From NCBI GenBank assembly GCA_050874385.1, contig JBNMKO010000002.1, positions 1-64,000 of the forward strand: a stretch of DNA of 64,000 nt. The letters run 5' to 3'. Below, piece after piece: positions 1 through 8,447 of this stretch. Position 1 is the first letter of the stretch. Each line of letters starts with the position of its first letter. Source of the stretch: CAG-882 sp050874385 (lineage in GTDB: Bacteria; Bacillota; Clostridia; Lachnospirales; Lachnospiraceae). The position numbers and the translations under genes were made by a program. The notes below the pieces were generated by a model that was given only the letters and a program-made list of their open reading frames with translations, did not search any database and had not been told where the DNA came from.

Positions 1-184
1 ATTGAATATCATGCGTAAAAGCAGCGTTGTGGATATGACTATCCTATACGGTAGAGGCGAAGTGGACACGCCTGTAAGAATAAGGATTGCCTGATTGGTC
101 AGGTGGAAACTTAAATATCAAACTTCTTAAATAGGAGCGTCGGCTCCTTAGAAGCCCATTACTTTTAGGTGATGGGTAGTTCAC
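1..184 (+). mobile_element. Right end of an IS200/IS605-type (TnpB) element
   Basis: The window opens inside the 3' part of an element. Reading from base 2, an open frame runs to a TGA at 92-94 and may be the last codons of a TnpB-like protein, although these residues alone are not diagnostic. It is followed by two hairpins: AGGAGC/GCTCCT at 133-148 and CCCATTAC/GTGATGGG within 155-177, ending in TAGTTCAC at 177-184. A GAAGCCC...GGG-TAGTTCAC end is typical of IS200/IS605-family right ends, which also form the scaffold of the TnpB guide RNA. The left part of the element lies outside the window, so whether TnpB is intact cannot be judged. Confidence 0.6.
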
Positions 185-185
185 G

Positions 186-344
186 CCAATAATAATTACC
201 GGAAAGCTTAAAGTTAAATTGGTTGAAAAGACTGTAAAGCAGGCTGATATGACAGTGCAGCTTAAAGAGTCGTTAAACGGGCATGAGGTCATAAATTCAT
301 TCGGTGTGTTGGGCACGATGAAAAATAAACCACCAAGAATATGA
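186..344 (+). pseudogene. Fragment of an ABC exporter transmembrane domain, next to the IS end
   Basis: Immediately after the IS right end an open frame without its own start encodes PIIITGKLKVKLVEK followed by a VQLKESLNGHEVINSFG-like stretch. This resembles the cytoplasmic coupling region of ABC exporters, where a K-x-x-L-x-G-x-x-V-I-x-S-F-G pattern is common. The frame ends at TGA 342-344, and a shifted frame over about 326-360 continues with plausible residues (NHQEYEL), so at least one frameshift is likely. I read this as the residue of an exporter gene interrupted by the element. It is short, and the family call rests on that one motif. Confidence 0.4.
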
Positions 345-759
345 GCTTTGTATTTTTTGAATAATCGTGCTGATGATCCAGTACCATCACTGCTAAAAAG
401 CCCATAGTAGCAATTATAAAAATATTCTTTTCCTTCCAAATTGTTTGGTTGTCATTTATGAAATCTCGAACTATTTTAGAAAGGTTGCTGTAATATATGG
501 GATAAGCAAAGATAATATATTTGTGATATGTAATTTTTCTATTACTGTACTATTTTCTAAAGAAATAGTTTCAGCTGTAGCACATAAAAAAGAAAAATTT
601 TTTGGCAAATTATTAAAGAAGCAAGAAAAAAAGAGGGAATATCACGCAATTAATTAGCCACAGCATAAAGGATTGTGTGATGTTATATCGTTTAGGTTGT
701 CTTTAGATATTTAGTGTGATACAATGTAGACATAAAATTTTACGAAAGGGGAGTTTACT
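345..759. other. Intergenic stretch without a supportable gene
   Basis: AT-rich DNA between the decayed exporter fragment and the HTH-like gene. A 70-codon frame at 445-657 on the + strand has no convincing ribosome site and no recognisable domain, and a longer minus-strand frame over 44-439 crosses the IS end and is probably fortuitous. The sequence just before 760 carries the AAAGGGGAG ribosome site of the next gene. Nothing else stands out. Confidence 0.4.
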
Positions 760-1542
760 TTGGAGTTTCTTAAACAATGTAAAACATGTGAATTTAATTT
801 TTCTGGAATATGCGCAGGGCATGGCGACACCTATAAATATGGTGAAGCCATTACAAATGACACACTTTCTTGTGATGATTGGGGTGCCAATTTAGAATAC
901 TTTTCTGAAATAACTCAAAACGCTCCTTGGTATATTAGAGAACCTTATCAAGATTGTAAAATTGATTATTCGACTTTTGAAAAGTTATTGGAAGCTGATA
1001 CAAAAAAAGAAGCCATTGAGGTAAATATTTATGATGTGATAAGGAAAATATATGGGTTAAGTCTTGTGGATTTAGCGGTTTTGTTTGATGTTACTTTTGG
1101 TGTAATGTATCGTGCTCGAAGTGTTGGTACTCCTGTTAAGCGTTTAAAAAAATTCTCACAAGTGTTATGCATTCCAGCCGAGTTTTTTAAGAAAATAACT
1201 ACTCATGACTTTGAGCAAATTAAAAAATGTAAAGTAGAATTTGAACAAAGTACTGATATGGGAGCTATTTTGAAAAATGTGCCGGAATGGAAACAAGAAC
1301 TAATGTTTTGTGTTACAAATTATCTGCATTGTCCGATGCATATTGCTAAAGAAATCGCTCGTGTTGATAAATTAAATTGGAAAATTAATAATAGTGACAC
1401 TCTAAATGATGGCGAGAAAATGTTAGTGGATTGGGTATCAAAAACAGCCAGAAAACAAAAGCAAACAGCAGTATCCATTGAATATTCACTAGATATTGCT
1501 ACATTGCCACATTTTCATGTTGTATATCGAAAAGAGAACTAA
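760..1542 (+). CDS. Hypothetical protein with N-terminal cysteines and a helix-turn-helix-like core
   Basis: Protein of 260 residues starting at TTG 760, seven bases after a strong AAAGGGGAG site (745-753). The N terminus has a Cys pattern C-x2-C at residues 7-10 followed by C18 and C38, which could bind metal but could also be structural. Residues about 88-145 (YDVIRKIYGLSLVDLAVLFD, then a R-A-R-S-V-G-T-P turn and KKFSQVLCIP) look like an XRE-type helix-turn-helix that selects binding partners or DNA. The remainder has no recognised family. It stands alone, close to the IS remnant, and its codon use is more AT-rich than that of the genes from 3.8 kb on, so it may belong to the mobile segment. 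DNA binding is inferred. Confidence 0.6.
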   Translation: MEFLKQCKTCEFNFSGICAGHGDTYKYGEAITNDTLSCDDWGANLEYFSEITQNAPWYIREPYQDCKIDYSTFEKLLEADTKKEAIEVNIYDVIRKIYGLSLVDLAVLFDVTFGVMYRARSVGTPVKRLKKFSQVLCIPAEFFKKITTHDFEQIKKCKVEFEQSTDMGAILKNVPEWKQELMFCVTNYLHCPMHIAKEIARVDKLNWKINNSDTLNDGEKMLVDWVSKTARKQKQTAVSIEYSLDIATLPHFHVVYRKEN

Positions 1543-1625
1543 TAGTAAAATTTACTCCATTTTTATTTGAGCTTCTTTTTTGTATACAACTATTTAGGGC
1601 AGTAGCTTATAACAAAGAAACGGGA

Positions 1626-1653
1626 ACAGGCGGCGTATATTTACGCCGCCTGT
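1626..1653. terminator. Perfect 12-bp GC-rich hairpin between convergent genes
   Basis: ACAGGCGGCGTA at 1626-1637 and its exact complement at 1642-1653 enclose a TATT loop. It sits between the convergent genes ending at 1542 and 1691. There is no clean T-run on either side, so it is a weak candidate for a factor-assisted or bidirectional terminator. Confidence 0.4.
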
Positions 1654-1690
1654 GTGCAACTTCAAAATTTGGAACAATGAGTAAATTTGC

Positions 1691-2938
1691 TTATTGCTGC
1701 GAATAAAATTCTTTGTAATTTATGTATTGAAAATCTAAGTTATTTACATCAAGCGTTAGATAATCTGTTATAAAATCTTTCATCTCATTCTGCTTATCCG
1801 CCTCCATAGAATTTTCTTTGCCAACAACTATGACATGAGCAGATGTAATCACGGTATCAGAGTTTTGTAATGCCACATATACCTTGTCGATATTGTTTTT
1901 GTCGTAATTTGCTAAAGTTGTTGCTAATTCATTTTCCATCCGGCGTATCTGTATTTCTTCCGGATTTCCCGATGAAATCAAACCGGTGGTTTTATATTTT
2001 TGTGGCGAATTTGTCAAAAAACAAAGCCCGATAAGTATAAGACAAAAAATTGAAATACATGTAACTGAAAATGCCGGTTTTTTGTAATTAAATATGGATT
2101 TCACTCTTTTTTTAACCTCCACTTGTCCAAAGCCCAATGGATAAACAATAGTATTTTTTGTATTTAAGCTGCATGATAACAAAGAATTACAGTAAGCCTT
2201 TTTTTCCGCAATATTAAAATTTTTTATCACTTTTTCGTCACATGCGAACTCGATATCTTTACAAAATAAAATAAATGCAAGCCAGCTAAGTGGATTAAAC
2301 CAGTATATTGCCAGAATTAAAAATGCAATTATTTTCCATATATGGTCTTTGCGCTGTAAATGTGCTTTTTCATGTGCAATCACATAGTTTATGTCTGAAT
2401 TATCTATTCCCGATGGCAGATAGATGTGTGGACGAAACAGACCGAAAATAAAAGGTGAGCGCACATAATCGCACAGATAAATATTTTCTTCAAACGGAAT
2501 TGCCTCTCTTAAATGCAGTCTCATTCGCAGGTTCATAATTACCATATACAGAAATATTCCCAATGCGCCGCATATCCAAATTATAGTAAATACTGACAGT
2601 AAGATGTTTGCATTATTATTTGTCGTTGCGGTGTGATAAATATTTTCAAGGTTCATATAATCAGTTTCAGATGCAATACTTGTTGTCCCAACAATACCAG
2701 TCATTTTATCATTTAATTTCCATAAAATATTGTCAGCCACGATATTATCAGAAGGAATTATCCCGAAAAAACTTTCAATTGAGAATGGGAAAATCAGTCG
2801 GATTGCGACAAGCCCCCACAAAATACAGATAATCCACTTAGGTGTTTTTGGGGAGATAAATCTAAAAATAATTATCGCAATGATGAGCGCTCCCGATGCA
2901 ATGCTCATGTTAAGAAGCTTCAAAAAAATATCAATCAT
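1691..2938 (-). CDS. BlaR1/MecR1-type M56 membrane metallopeptidase, no penicillin-binding domain
   Basis: Protein of 415 residues. I chose ATG 2938, nine bases after GGAGG and overlapping the upstream blaI-like gene by eight bases. Four N-terminal membrane segments and a cytosolic zinc-protease motif H-E-K-A-H (in VIAHEKAHLQRKDH) identify the M56 family, in which activation of the protease leads to loss of the BlaI-type repressor. A further membrane segment near residue 300 is followed by about 105 extracellular residues. That tail is far shorter than the penicillin-binding sensor of BlaR1 (full length near 585) and lacks SxxK-type motifs, so the signal is probably not a beta-lactam. Co-transcribed with the repressor gene. 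Family call is firm; the signal is unknown. Confidence 0.88.
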   Translation of the reverse strand: MIDIFLKLLNMSIASGALIIAIIIFRFISPKTPKWIICILWGLVAIRLIFPFSIESFFGIIPSDNIVADNILWKLNDKMTGIVGTTSIASETDYMNLENIYHTATTNNNANILLSVFTIIWICGALGIFLYMVIMNLRMRLHLREAIPFEENIYLCDYVRSPFIFGLFRPHIYLPSGIDNSDINYVIAHEKAHLQRKDHIWKIIAFLILAIYWFNPLSWLAFILFCKDIEFACDEKVIKNFNIAEKKAYCNSLLSCSLNTKNTIVYPLGFGQVEVKKRVKSIFNYKKPAFSVTCISIFCLILIGLCFLTNSPQKYKTTGLISSGNPEEIQIRRMENELATTLANYDKNNIDKVYVALQNSDTVITSAHVIVVGKENSMEADKQNEMKDFITDYLTLDVNNLDFQYINYKEFYSQQ

Positions 2939-3302
2939 CCGTATTTTCCTCCGCCTCGTCAATTATTTTTCTTATCTCCTCTGCCTCCTTTGATGTCAAA
3001 GAATTGTCTTTTGTGAAAGCGGCAATAAAGGCGGGAAGAGAGCCATTAAAGGTCTGTTCCACATATTTTTTGCTCTGATTTGCATAAAATTCCTGTCTGG
3101 AAATGACGGTGTTTATTACGCCGTTGTCATTGCAAAAAAGTCCCTTGTCGCATAGTCGGCGTATTACCGTGTGAGTGGTGGTGCGCTTCCAGTTAAATTC
3201 CTTTGCGGACAGCTTCACAAGCTCCGACGATGTGACCGGTGCATGTTCCCAAATCATATCGGCAAATTTTAGCTCAATAGTGCCAAACTGTATTTCCTGC
3301 AT
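2931..3302 (-). CDS. BlaI/MecI-family transcriptional repressor
   Basis: Protein of 123 residues, the usual length for the Penicillinase_R family. The N-terminal winged helix is seen in IQFGTIELKFADMIWEHAP followed by TSSELVKLSAKEFNWKRTTTHTVIRRLCDKG, and the C-terminal dimerisation part carries SLPAFIAAF. BlaI-type proteins bind palindromic operators as dimers and are inactivated by their partner M56 protease, encoded here immediately downstream with an eight-base overlap. A perfect dyad at 3440-3462 in the upstream region supports autoregulation. No separate target gene is linked in this direction. Confidence 0.9.
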   Translation of the reverse strand: MQEIQFGTIELKFADMIWEHAPVTSSELVKLSAKEFNWKRTTTHTVIRRLCDKGLFCNDNGVINTVISRQEFYANQSKKYVEQTFNGSLPAFIAAFTKDNSLTSKEAEEIRKIIDEAEENTDD

Positions 3303-3439
3303 TATGTTTCACCTCCATTGTGTAAGATTTATAGGTGATTGCAAAAGGTCTGGAAGTGTACTGAAAAATTACACACTGTTTAGCAATAACTTCAAATTCG
3401 CAATCATCTGTGTAAGAAGTTAAAAACAACTTACATACT

Positions 3440-3470
3440 ATAGACTACAACATGTAGTCTATAATGTCAA
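3440..3470 (-). promoter_or_regulatory. BlaI-type operator overlapping the blaI-blaR promoter
   Basis: ATAGACTACA at 3440-3449 and its exact complement TGTAGTCTAT at 3453-3462 flank a 3-bp centre. The core TACA-n-TGTA agrees with known BlaI/MecI operators. On the minus strand a TTGACA box (3470-3465) lies directly upstream of the dyad, so repressor binding would cover the promoter spacer and -10 region of the minus-strand operon. Confidence 0.75.
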
Positions 3471-3795
3471 GTGTAAATTTATATGTGGACTGAAAATTGC
3501 CACTAAGAATGAATTTGCAATTACAAAATGTGAGTGATAAAATGACTAAGGAGTTGGTTTCAAGTAATTATTAATGAAAACTCACTGAGCAAATAGTTCA
3601 TGAGCAGTGCGCTAAGTATTGCATATTTTAGCACTGTGCAGTATTATTATAAACCGATAAGAGAAATGCTTGAGTTTACTTTGTAAATCAATAAACATGC
3701 AGTGATTTGTTAAAATTAAACAGTATCCTTTATTTGTTTTACGAGTTTTACAATTATTTAAAATAAAATTAAATTAGAAAAAGGAGATAAAAATT
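3471..3795. other. Intergenic region upstream of the dipeptidase
   Basis: AT-rich DNA with an imperfect dyad around 3604-3640 (AGTGCGCTAA / TTAGCACT). The dipeptidase ribosome site AAAAAGGAG lies at 3779-3787. No open frame here has a ribosome site, and I see no confident promoter. Confidence 0.3.
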
Positions 3796-5292
3796 ATGGC
3801 TTGCACTACATTATTAGTTGGTAAAAATGCGTCATACGATGGTTCGACCATGATAGCGCGCAACGATGATTCGGGTTCAGGGCATTTTATGCCTAAGAAA
3901 TTTGTTGTTGTAAAGGCGGATGAGCAGAAGGAGAAGTATAAGACAGTTATATCACACCTTGATATAGAGCTTCCTAAAAATCCGCTGCGCCACACGGAGA
4001 TGCCAAATGCCGTTGACGGCGAGGGAATATGGGCTGCGAGCGGTGTCAATGAGGCGAATGTCGGAATGACCGCCACAGAGACAATCACTTCAAATCCAAG
4101 AGTTTTAGGGGCAGACCCGCTTGTCGTGTATAAGCCTGCTGTTGACGGTGCGAAGGAAGTTCCGGGCGGTATCGGTGAGGAGGACATTGTGCATATAGTG
4201 CTCCCATACATAAAGACAGCGCGCGAGGGTGTTGAAAGACTTGGAAGTCTTCTTGAGAAGTACGGAACATACGAGATGAATGGAATAGCATTTCAGGATG
4301 TGGATGAGATATGGTGGCTTGAGACTATAGGCGGTCACCACTGGATTGCCAAGAAGGTTCCCGACGATGTGTATGTGGTTATGCCTAATCAGCAGGGAAT
4401 TGACGATTTTGATTTTGTGGATGCGCTCGGAAAAAAGAAGGAGCATATGTGCTCCAAGGACATGAAGGAGTTTATTGAGAACAACCACCTTAATTTGTCA
4501 AATATCGAGACGGACTGGACACATTTTGATGTCAGGTCGGCATTTGGAAGCCACGACGATTCAGACCATGTTTACAACACACCAAGAGCATGGTATATGC
4601 TTAGATATTTTAATCCTCACACGGTGAGCTGGGACGGCGCGGATGCGGATTACACACCGTTCTCGGACGATTTGCCTTGGTGTCTTGTACCTGAGAAAAA
4701 GATTACCGTCGAGGATGTGAAGTATGTTCTCTCCTCACATTATCAGGGAACACCTTTTGACCCTTACGGCGCTTACGGGGACAAGAGCATGAACGGGGCA
4801 TACCGTTCAATCGGAATTAACCGCAACGATTTTCTGTCGGTAATTCAGATGCGTCCGTATTGTGAAAAGGATGTTCAGGCTGTGGAGTGGGTTGCTTTTG
4901 CGTCAAACGCTTTTAACGTGCTTGTTCCATTTTATGCGGATGTGCTCACAACGCCGGAGTATTTGTCAAACACCACAGGGGAGGTATCAACCGACAATTT
5001 CTACTGGGGCAGCAGAATGATAGCGGCTATGGCAGATGCCTCGTACCGCAAATCAATTTTCCATATAGAGCGCTACAAGGAGAAGGTAATGTCAAGAGGG
5101 CATGAAATTATCGGACATTACGACGCGCTTCTTGCAAAGGAAAATGATGCCGATAAGCGCATGGAGCTTAAAACGGCAGCCAACGAGGAGGTCGCAGCAA
5201 TGGTGAAAAAGGAGACTCTTGCGACGCTTGACAAGGTGCTCTATGAGCTCAGCAATCAAATGAAAAATGCGTATTCGAGGTCGGATGCGTAA
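3796..5292 (+). CDS. C69-family dipeptidase
   Basis: Protein of 498 residues starting at ATG 3796 after AAAAAGGAG. The N terminus MACTTLLVGKNASYDGSTMIARNDDS is the hallmark of peptidase family C69 (formerly U34), Ntn-type hydrolases in which the near-N-terminal cysteine (Cys3) becomes the nucleophile. Typical family segments follow, such as GIWAASGVNEANVGMTATET, EDIVHIVLPY and WWLETIGGHHW. It would release amino acids from dipeptides, probably in the cytosol as no signal peptide is present. The gene lies 37 bases before the chemoreceptor gene on the same strand and may share its transcript, suggesting a link between peptide use and chemotaxis that remains inference. Confidence 0.93.
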   Translation: MACTTLLVGKNASYDGSTMIARNDDSGSGHFMPKKFVVVKADEQKEKYKTVISHLDIELPKNPLRHTEMPNAVDGEGIWAASGVNEANVGMTATETITSNPRVLGADPLVVYKPAVDGAKEVPGGIGEEDIVHIVLPYIKTAREGVERLGSLLEKYGTYEMNGIAFQDVDEIWWLETIGGHHWIAKKVPDDVYVVMPNQQGIDDFDFVDALGKKKEHMCSKDMKEFIENNHLNLSNIETDWTHFDVRSAFGSHDDSDHVYNTPRAWYMLRYFNPHTVSWDGADADYTPFSDDLPWCLVPEKKITVEDVKYVLSSHYQGTPFDPYGAYGDKSMNGAYRSIGINRNDFLSVIQMRPYCEKDVQAVEWVAFASNAFNVLVPFYADVLTTPEYLSNTTGEVSTDNFYWGSRMIAAMADASYRKSIFHIERYKEKVMSRGHEIIGHYDALLAKENDADKRMELKTAANEEVAAMVKKETLATLDKVLYELSNQMKNAYSRSDA

Positions 5293-5329
5293 ATAGATAT
5301 TGTAAAATACAATATCGAGGAGGAAACTT

Positions 5330-7063
5330 ATGAAACAGTCTATATCAATGAGAATTTTGTTATATCTTTTAATGCTCCTTGTAGTGTTTGGTTTTAACAT
5401 AGGCGCGAGTGCGATGTCAAACAATCAGGTGAAGGATGCCATAAGAACAGTGACGGATTCCTATTTGGAGTTGGACAACCAGCTTGTCAGTGTCAACAAT
5501 GATGTGGAGGCTGTGGACAGCTACACAAGAATTATGAGTATTGATATATCGGGAACTACATACATGATGTCGAAGGGCTTTGAGGATGATTTGTCAGCGG
5601 GGAGAAATGATATCAATGCCATGGAGACAGCATGCGAGCAGCTTAATGAGCCGGAGCTTTTGGAAAAATTTCAGACATGGAAAAAGTATGTGGAGCTTTA
5701 CTATGAGCGCTCCGAGGCGATGCGCGAGCAGTACCTTGCCGACAATGTGTCGGAGACGTATCTTGCTTATGCGCTTGTAAAGGATGCAAGATTAAAGATG
5801 GATGCGGCGAGCGATGAATTTCAGAGCTATCTTATGACATGTATCAACGCACAGAAGGATAAGGTGGACCTTGTAACGGCTAGGTCGGGAATGATACTTA
5901 GAACCTCACTTGTTGTATTTTTGATAGTATGTGCGCTTGTTGTGTTTATGGTTATAAGGACGATATCCGTTCCTATGAAAAAAGGAAACAAGAAGCTTGA
6001 GGATATGCTTGACGATATAAAAAATGCGAGGGGAGATTTGTCACAGCGAGTACCTAAAAAGTCCAATGACGAGTACGGAAAAATGGTTGACGGTGTGAAT
6101 TTGTTCATTCAGGCATTGCAAAATATCATGATTTCAATCCGCAACAATTCTGTAAAGCTCGACAACGTGTCGGAACATATAAGCGAAAAAGTTATGACAT
6201 GCAACAGTTCCGCCTCCGACATGTCAGCCGTTATGGAGGAGCTTTCAGCGAGCATGCAGGAAATCAGCACGGTGCTTGACAAATTCAAGGAAAATGCGCA
6301 GACAGTTCTGACCTCAGCGGACGAGATTATGTCACAGGCAAAGTCGGGCGATGACATGGTTCACGAGATTAATTCGAGGGCTGAGGGCATAAGCGAGTCG
6401 ACAAAGGCTAACAAAAACAATGCAAAGCAGATGGTCACGGACATTGAAAAGAGCATGAACAAGGCGATTGCAGATAGTGAGTCAGTAAGGAAAATTCAGG
6501 AGCTCACGGACAACATTCTCGGAATTTCAAGCCAGACCAATCTCTTAGCACTCAATGCCTCCATAGAGGCGGCGAGAGCGGGCGATGCGGGCAGAGGCTT
6601 TGCGGTTGTCGCTGATGAGATTAGGGTTCTTGCTGACAGCACTAAGGAGACGGCAAGCAGTATTCAGAACATAAGCACAATAGTTGTCGAGTCGGTGCAT
6701 GAGCTGGTTGAAAAAGCCAACACGATGATGAAATATATTTCAGAAGATATGATGAATGAGTTCGACGGCTTTGTTGATATGGCTGACAAGTACCGCATGG
6801 ATGCTGAAAATATGCAGAAGCTCCTCACAACTTTCAGCGGCTATTCTGCTGAGTTAAAGAATATTGCCAACTCGCTTGCGGGCGATGTAAATACTGTTGC
6901 TACAACAGTAAACGAGTGTACGATTGGAGTTACCGATGCGGCACAGAATATCAACCTTTTGGTTGGTGAGGTCAGCGAGATTGTTGAGGATGTCTCCACA
7001 AATCAGGAGGTAGTAAACGAGCTCAACAACGAGGTTGGAAAATTCAAGAAGCTGGAGGATTAA
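5330..7063 (+). CDS. Methyl-accepting chemotaxis protein
   Basis: Protein of 577 residues after a GAGGAGG site. Membrane segments lie at about residues 8-28 and 185-207; between them is a mostly helical extracytoplasmic sensor of roughly 155 residues that resembles four-helix-bundle sensors. HAMP follows at about 208-262. The signalling hairpin tip is clear in SSQTNLLALNASIEAARAGD-AGRGFAVVADEIRVLAD near residues 395-433, with coiled-coil adaptation regions on both sides. It would signal to CheA/CheW. The next gene, four bases on, encodes a solute-binding lipoprotein with no permease nearby, which could present ligand to this receptor. Confidence 0.95.
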   Translation: MKQSISMRILLYLLMLLVVFGFNIGASAMSNNQVKDAIRTVTDSYLELDNQLVSVNNDVEAVDSYTRIMSIDISGTTYMMSKGFEDDLSAGRNDINAMETACEQLNEPELLEKFQTWKKYVELYYERSEAMREQYLADNVSETYLAYALVKDARLKMDAASDEFQSYLMTCINAQKDKVDLVTARSGMILRTSLVVFLIVCALVVFMVIRTISVPMKKGNKKLEDMLDDIKNARGDLSQRVPKKSNDEYGKMVDGVNLFIQALQNIMISIRNNSVKLDNVSEHISEKVMTCNSSASDMSAVMEELSASMQEISTVLDKFKENAQTVLTSADEIMSQAKSGDDMVHEINSRAEGISESTKANKNNAKQMVTDIEKSMNKAIADSESVRKIQELTDNILGISSQTNLLALNASIEAARAGDAGRGFAVVADEIRVLADSTKETASSIQNISTIVVESVHELVEKANTMMKYISEDMMNEFDGFVDMADKYRMDAENMQKLLTTFSGYSAELKNIANSLAGDVNTVATTVNECTIGVTDAAQNINLLVGEVSEIVEDVSTNQEVVNELNNEVGKFKKLED

Positions 7064-7064
7064 T

Positions 7065-8441
7065 GTGATAAATATGAACAGGCAAATAAAAAGACTGGGA
7101 GCATGTATCATGGCATCCGTACTCACAGTCGGTGTAAGCGGATGTCAGGGGAAAAATGAAAGTACGGGAAATTTGCAGAGCCTTGACAGTTCAAATACAG
7201 ATATCTCGGATGAACAGGTTTCGGCAAACATATCATTTTGGTCATTTCCTGTAGGAAGCTGGACAGACGAAAGTGCGGTCAATGAAGTGATAGCTGCGTT
7301 TAACCGTAAATATCCTAACATACATGTTGAATATCAGGCACTCAGCTATGATGACGGTGATGCTAAGATTGATGAGGCATTAAAGAATGGGCAGCAGCCG
7401 GATATAGTTCTTGAAGGACCTGAGCGGCTTGTAAGCAACTGGGGCGACAATGGCTATCTTGTAAATTTAAATGATATGTGGACGGACGATGTTGTGTCGG
7501 ATGTGGTTGCAAACAACACGGCGGTACTTGCGGCATGTATTGGCAGTGATGGCAATTATTACGAGTACCCATTGTGCATGAACACGCACTGCATGGCTAT
7601 AAACAAGGAGCTCTTTGAGGCAGCCGGGGCGATGAAATATATAAATCAGGAGAGCCGCACATGGACGACAGCGGATTTTGAGGTGGCACTTGAAGCGCTC
7701 AAAGCTTACGGCGTTGAGCACACAGGCGTGGTTTACTGCGGCGGACAGGGCGGCGACCAGGGAACAAGGGCGCTTGCCATGAACCTCTACAGCGCACAGT
7801 TTACCAATGGAACACATACACAGTGGACTATGGACAGTGATGCGGGAATAAAAGGAATACAGCAGCTTGCAGACTGGGTTGACGAGGGGCTTTTAGACTA
7901 CGATGACAAGATTGTGGCGGCAGACGAGTTAAAGATGTTTGCAAATGGTGAGGTGGCAATGACATTTTGCTGGAATGCCTCCAACAGAGCCAACTATGCC
8001 TCATCAATAGATTTCACATCGTATGCTGTGGCTTTTCCGTCGGATGACGGTGTGCCGGAGCTTGCAGGCGGGCTTCCGGGATTTTGTGTTTTCAACCACA
8101 ATGACGACATGAGACAGAGAGCCGCAAAGCTTTTCATTTCCTATATATGTGATGACACCGAGCAGTCGGCTAAGAGCATAAGAATGTCGGGCTTCTTTCC
8201 TGTAAAGGCTTCAAGCGGCGATGTGTACAAGGGCACGGAAAATGAGCAGGTTATGGCTGAGTTTGCGTCCATGATGCAGTATCTCGGAGATTACTACAAC
8301 GTAGCTCCGGGCTGGGCAGAGCAGAGAACAGCATGGTGGACAATGTTGCAGCATGTATTTTCCGGAAGGGATGTGGAGCAGGAAGTAAAATCCTACACCA
8401 AGACCTGCAACGATGCCACGGACAAGGCTCTTCGGGAGTAA
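7065..8441 (+). CDS. Extracellular solute-binding lipoprotein (family 1, sugar type)
   Basis: About 458 residues. I favour GTG 7065, six bases after GGAGG; ATG 7074 is the alternative. A lipoprotein signal ends in a V-S-G-C lipobox, so the mature protein is anchored to the outer face of the membrane. The body carries SBP_bac_1 features: WSFPVGSWTDESAVNEVIAAF-type start, PDIVLEGPERL, and a hinge with AMTFCWNASN. These proteins deliver oligosaccharides to ABC importers, but no permease or ATPase gene accompanies it; instead it follows the chemoreceptor by one base and precedes an esterase by six. A role as a receptor-docking binding protein is possible, as is use of a permease encoded elsewhere. 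Confidence 0.88.
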   Translation: MINMNRQIKRLGACIMASVLTVGVSGCQGKNESTGNLQSLDSSNTDISDEQVSANISFWSFPVGSWTDESAVNEVIAAFNRKYPNIHVEYQALSYDDGDAKIDEALKNGQQPDIVLEGPERLVSNWGDNGYLVNLNDMWTDDVVSDVVANNTAVLAACIGSDGNYYEYPLCMNTHCMAINKELFEAAGAMKYINQESRTWTTADFEVALEALKAYGVEHTGVVYCGGQGGDQGTRALAMNLYSAQFTNGTHTQWTMDSDAGIKGIQQLADWVDEGLLDYDDKIVAADELKMFANGEVAMTFCWNASNRANYASSIDFTSYAVAFPSDDGVPELAGGLPGFCVFNHNDDMRQRAAKLFISYICDDTEQSAKSIRMSGFFPVKASSGDVYKGTENEQVMAEFASMMQYLGDYYNVAPGWAEQRTAWWTMLQHVFSGRDVEQEVKSYTKTCNDATDKALRE

Positions 8442-8447
8442 AATATA

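Noticed and set aside
44..439. 131-codon open frame on the minus strand
   Set aside because: It runs across the IS right end and antisense to the exporter fragment, has no ribosome site and no recognisable domain.
445..657. 70-codon open frame on the + strand
   Set aside because: No good ribosome site and low-complexity composition; kept only as a remark on the intergenic region.
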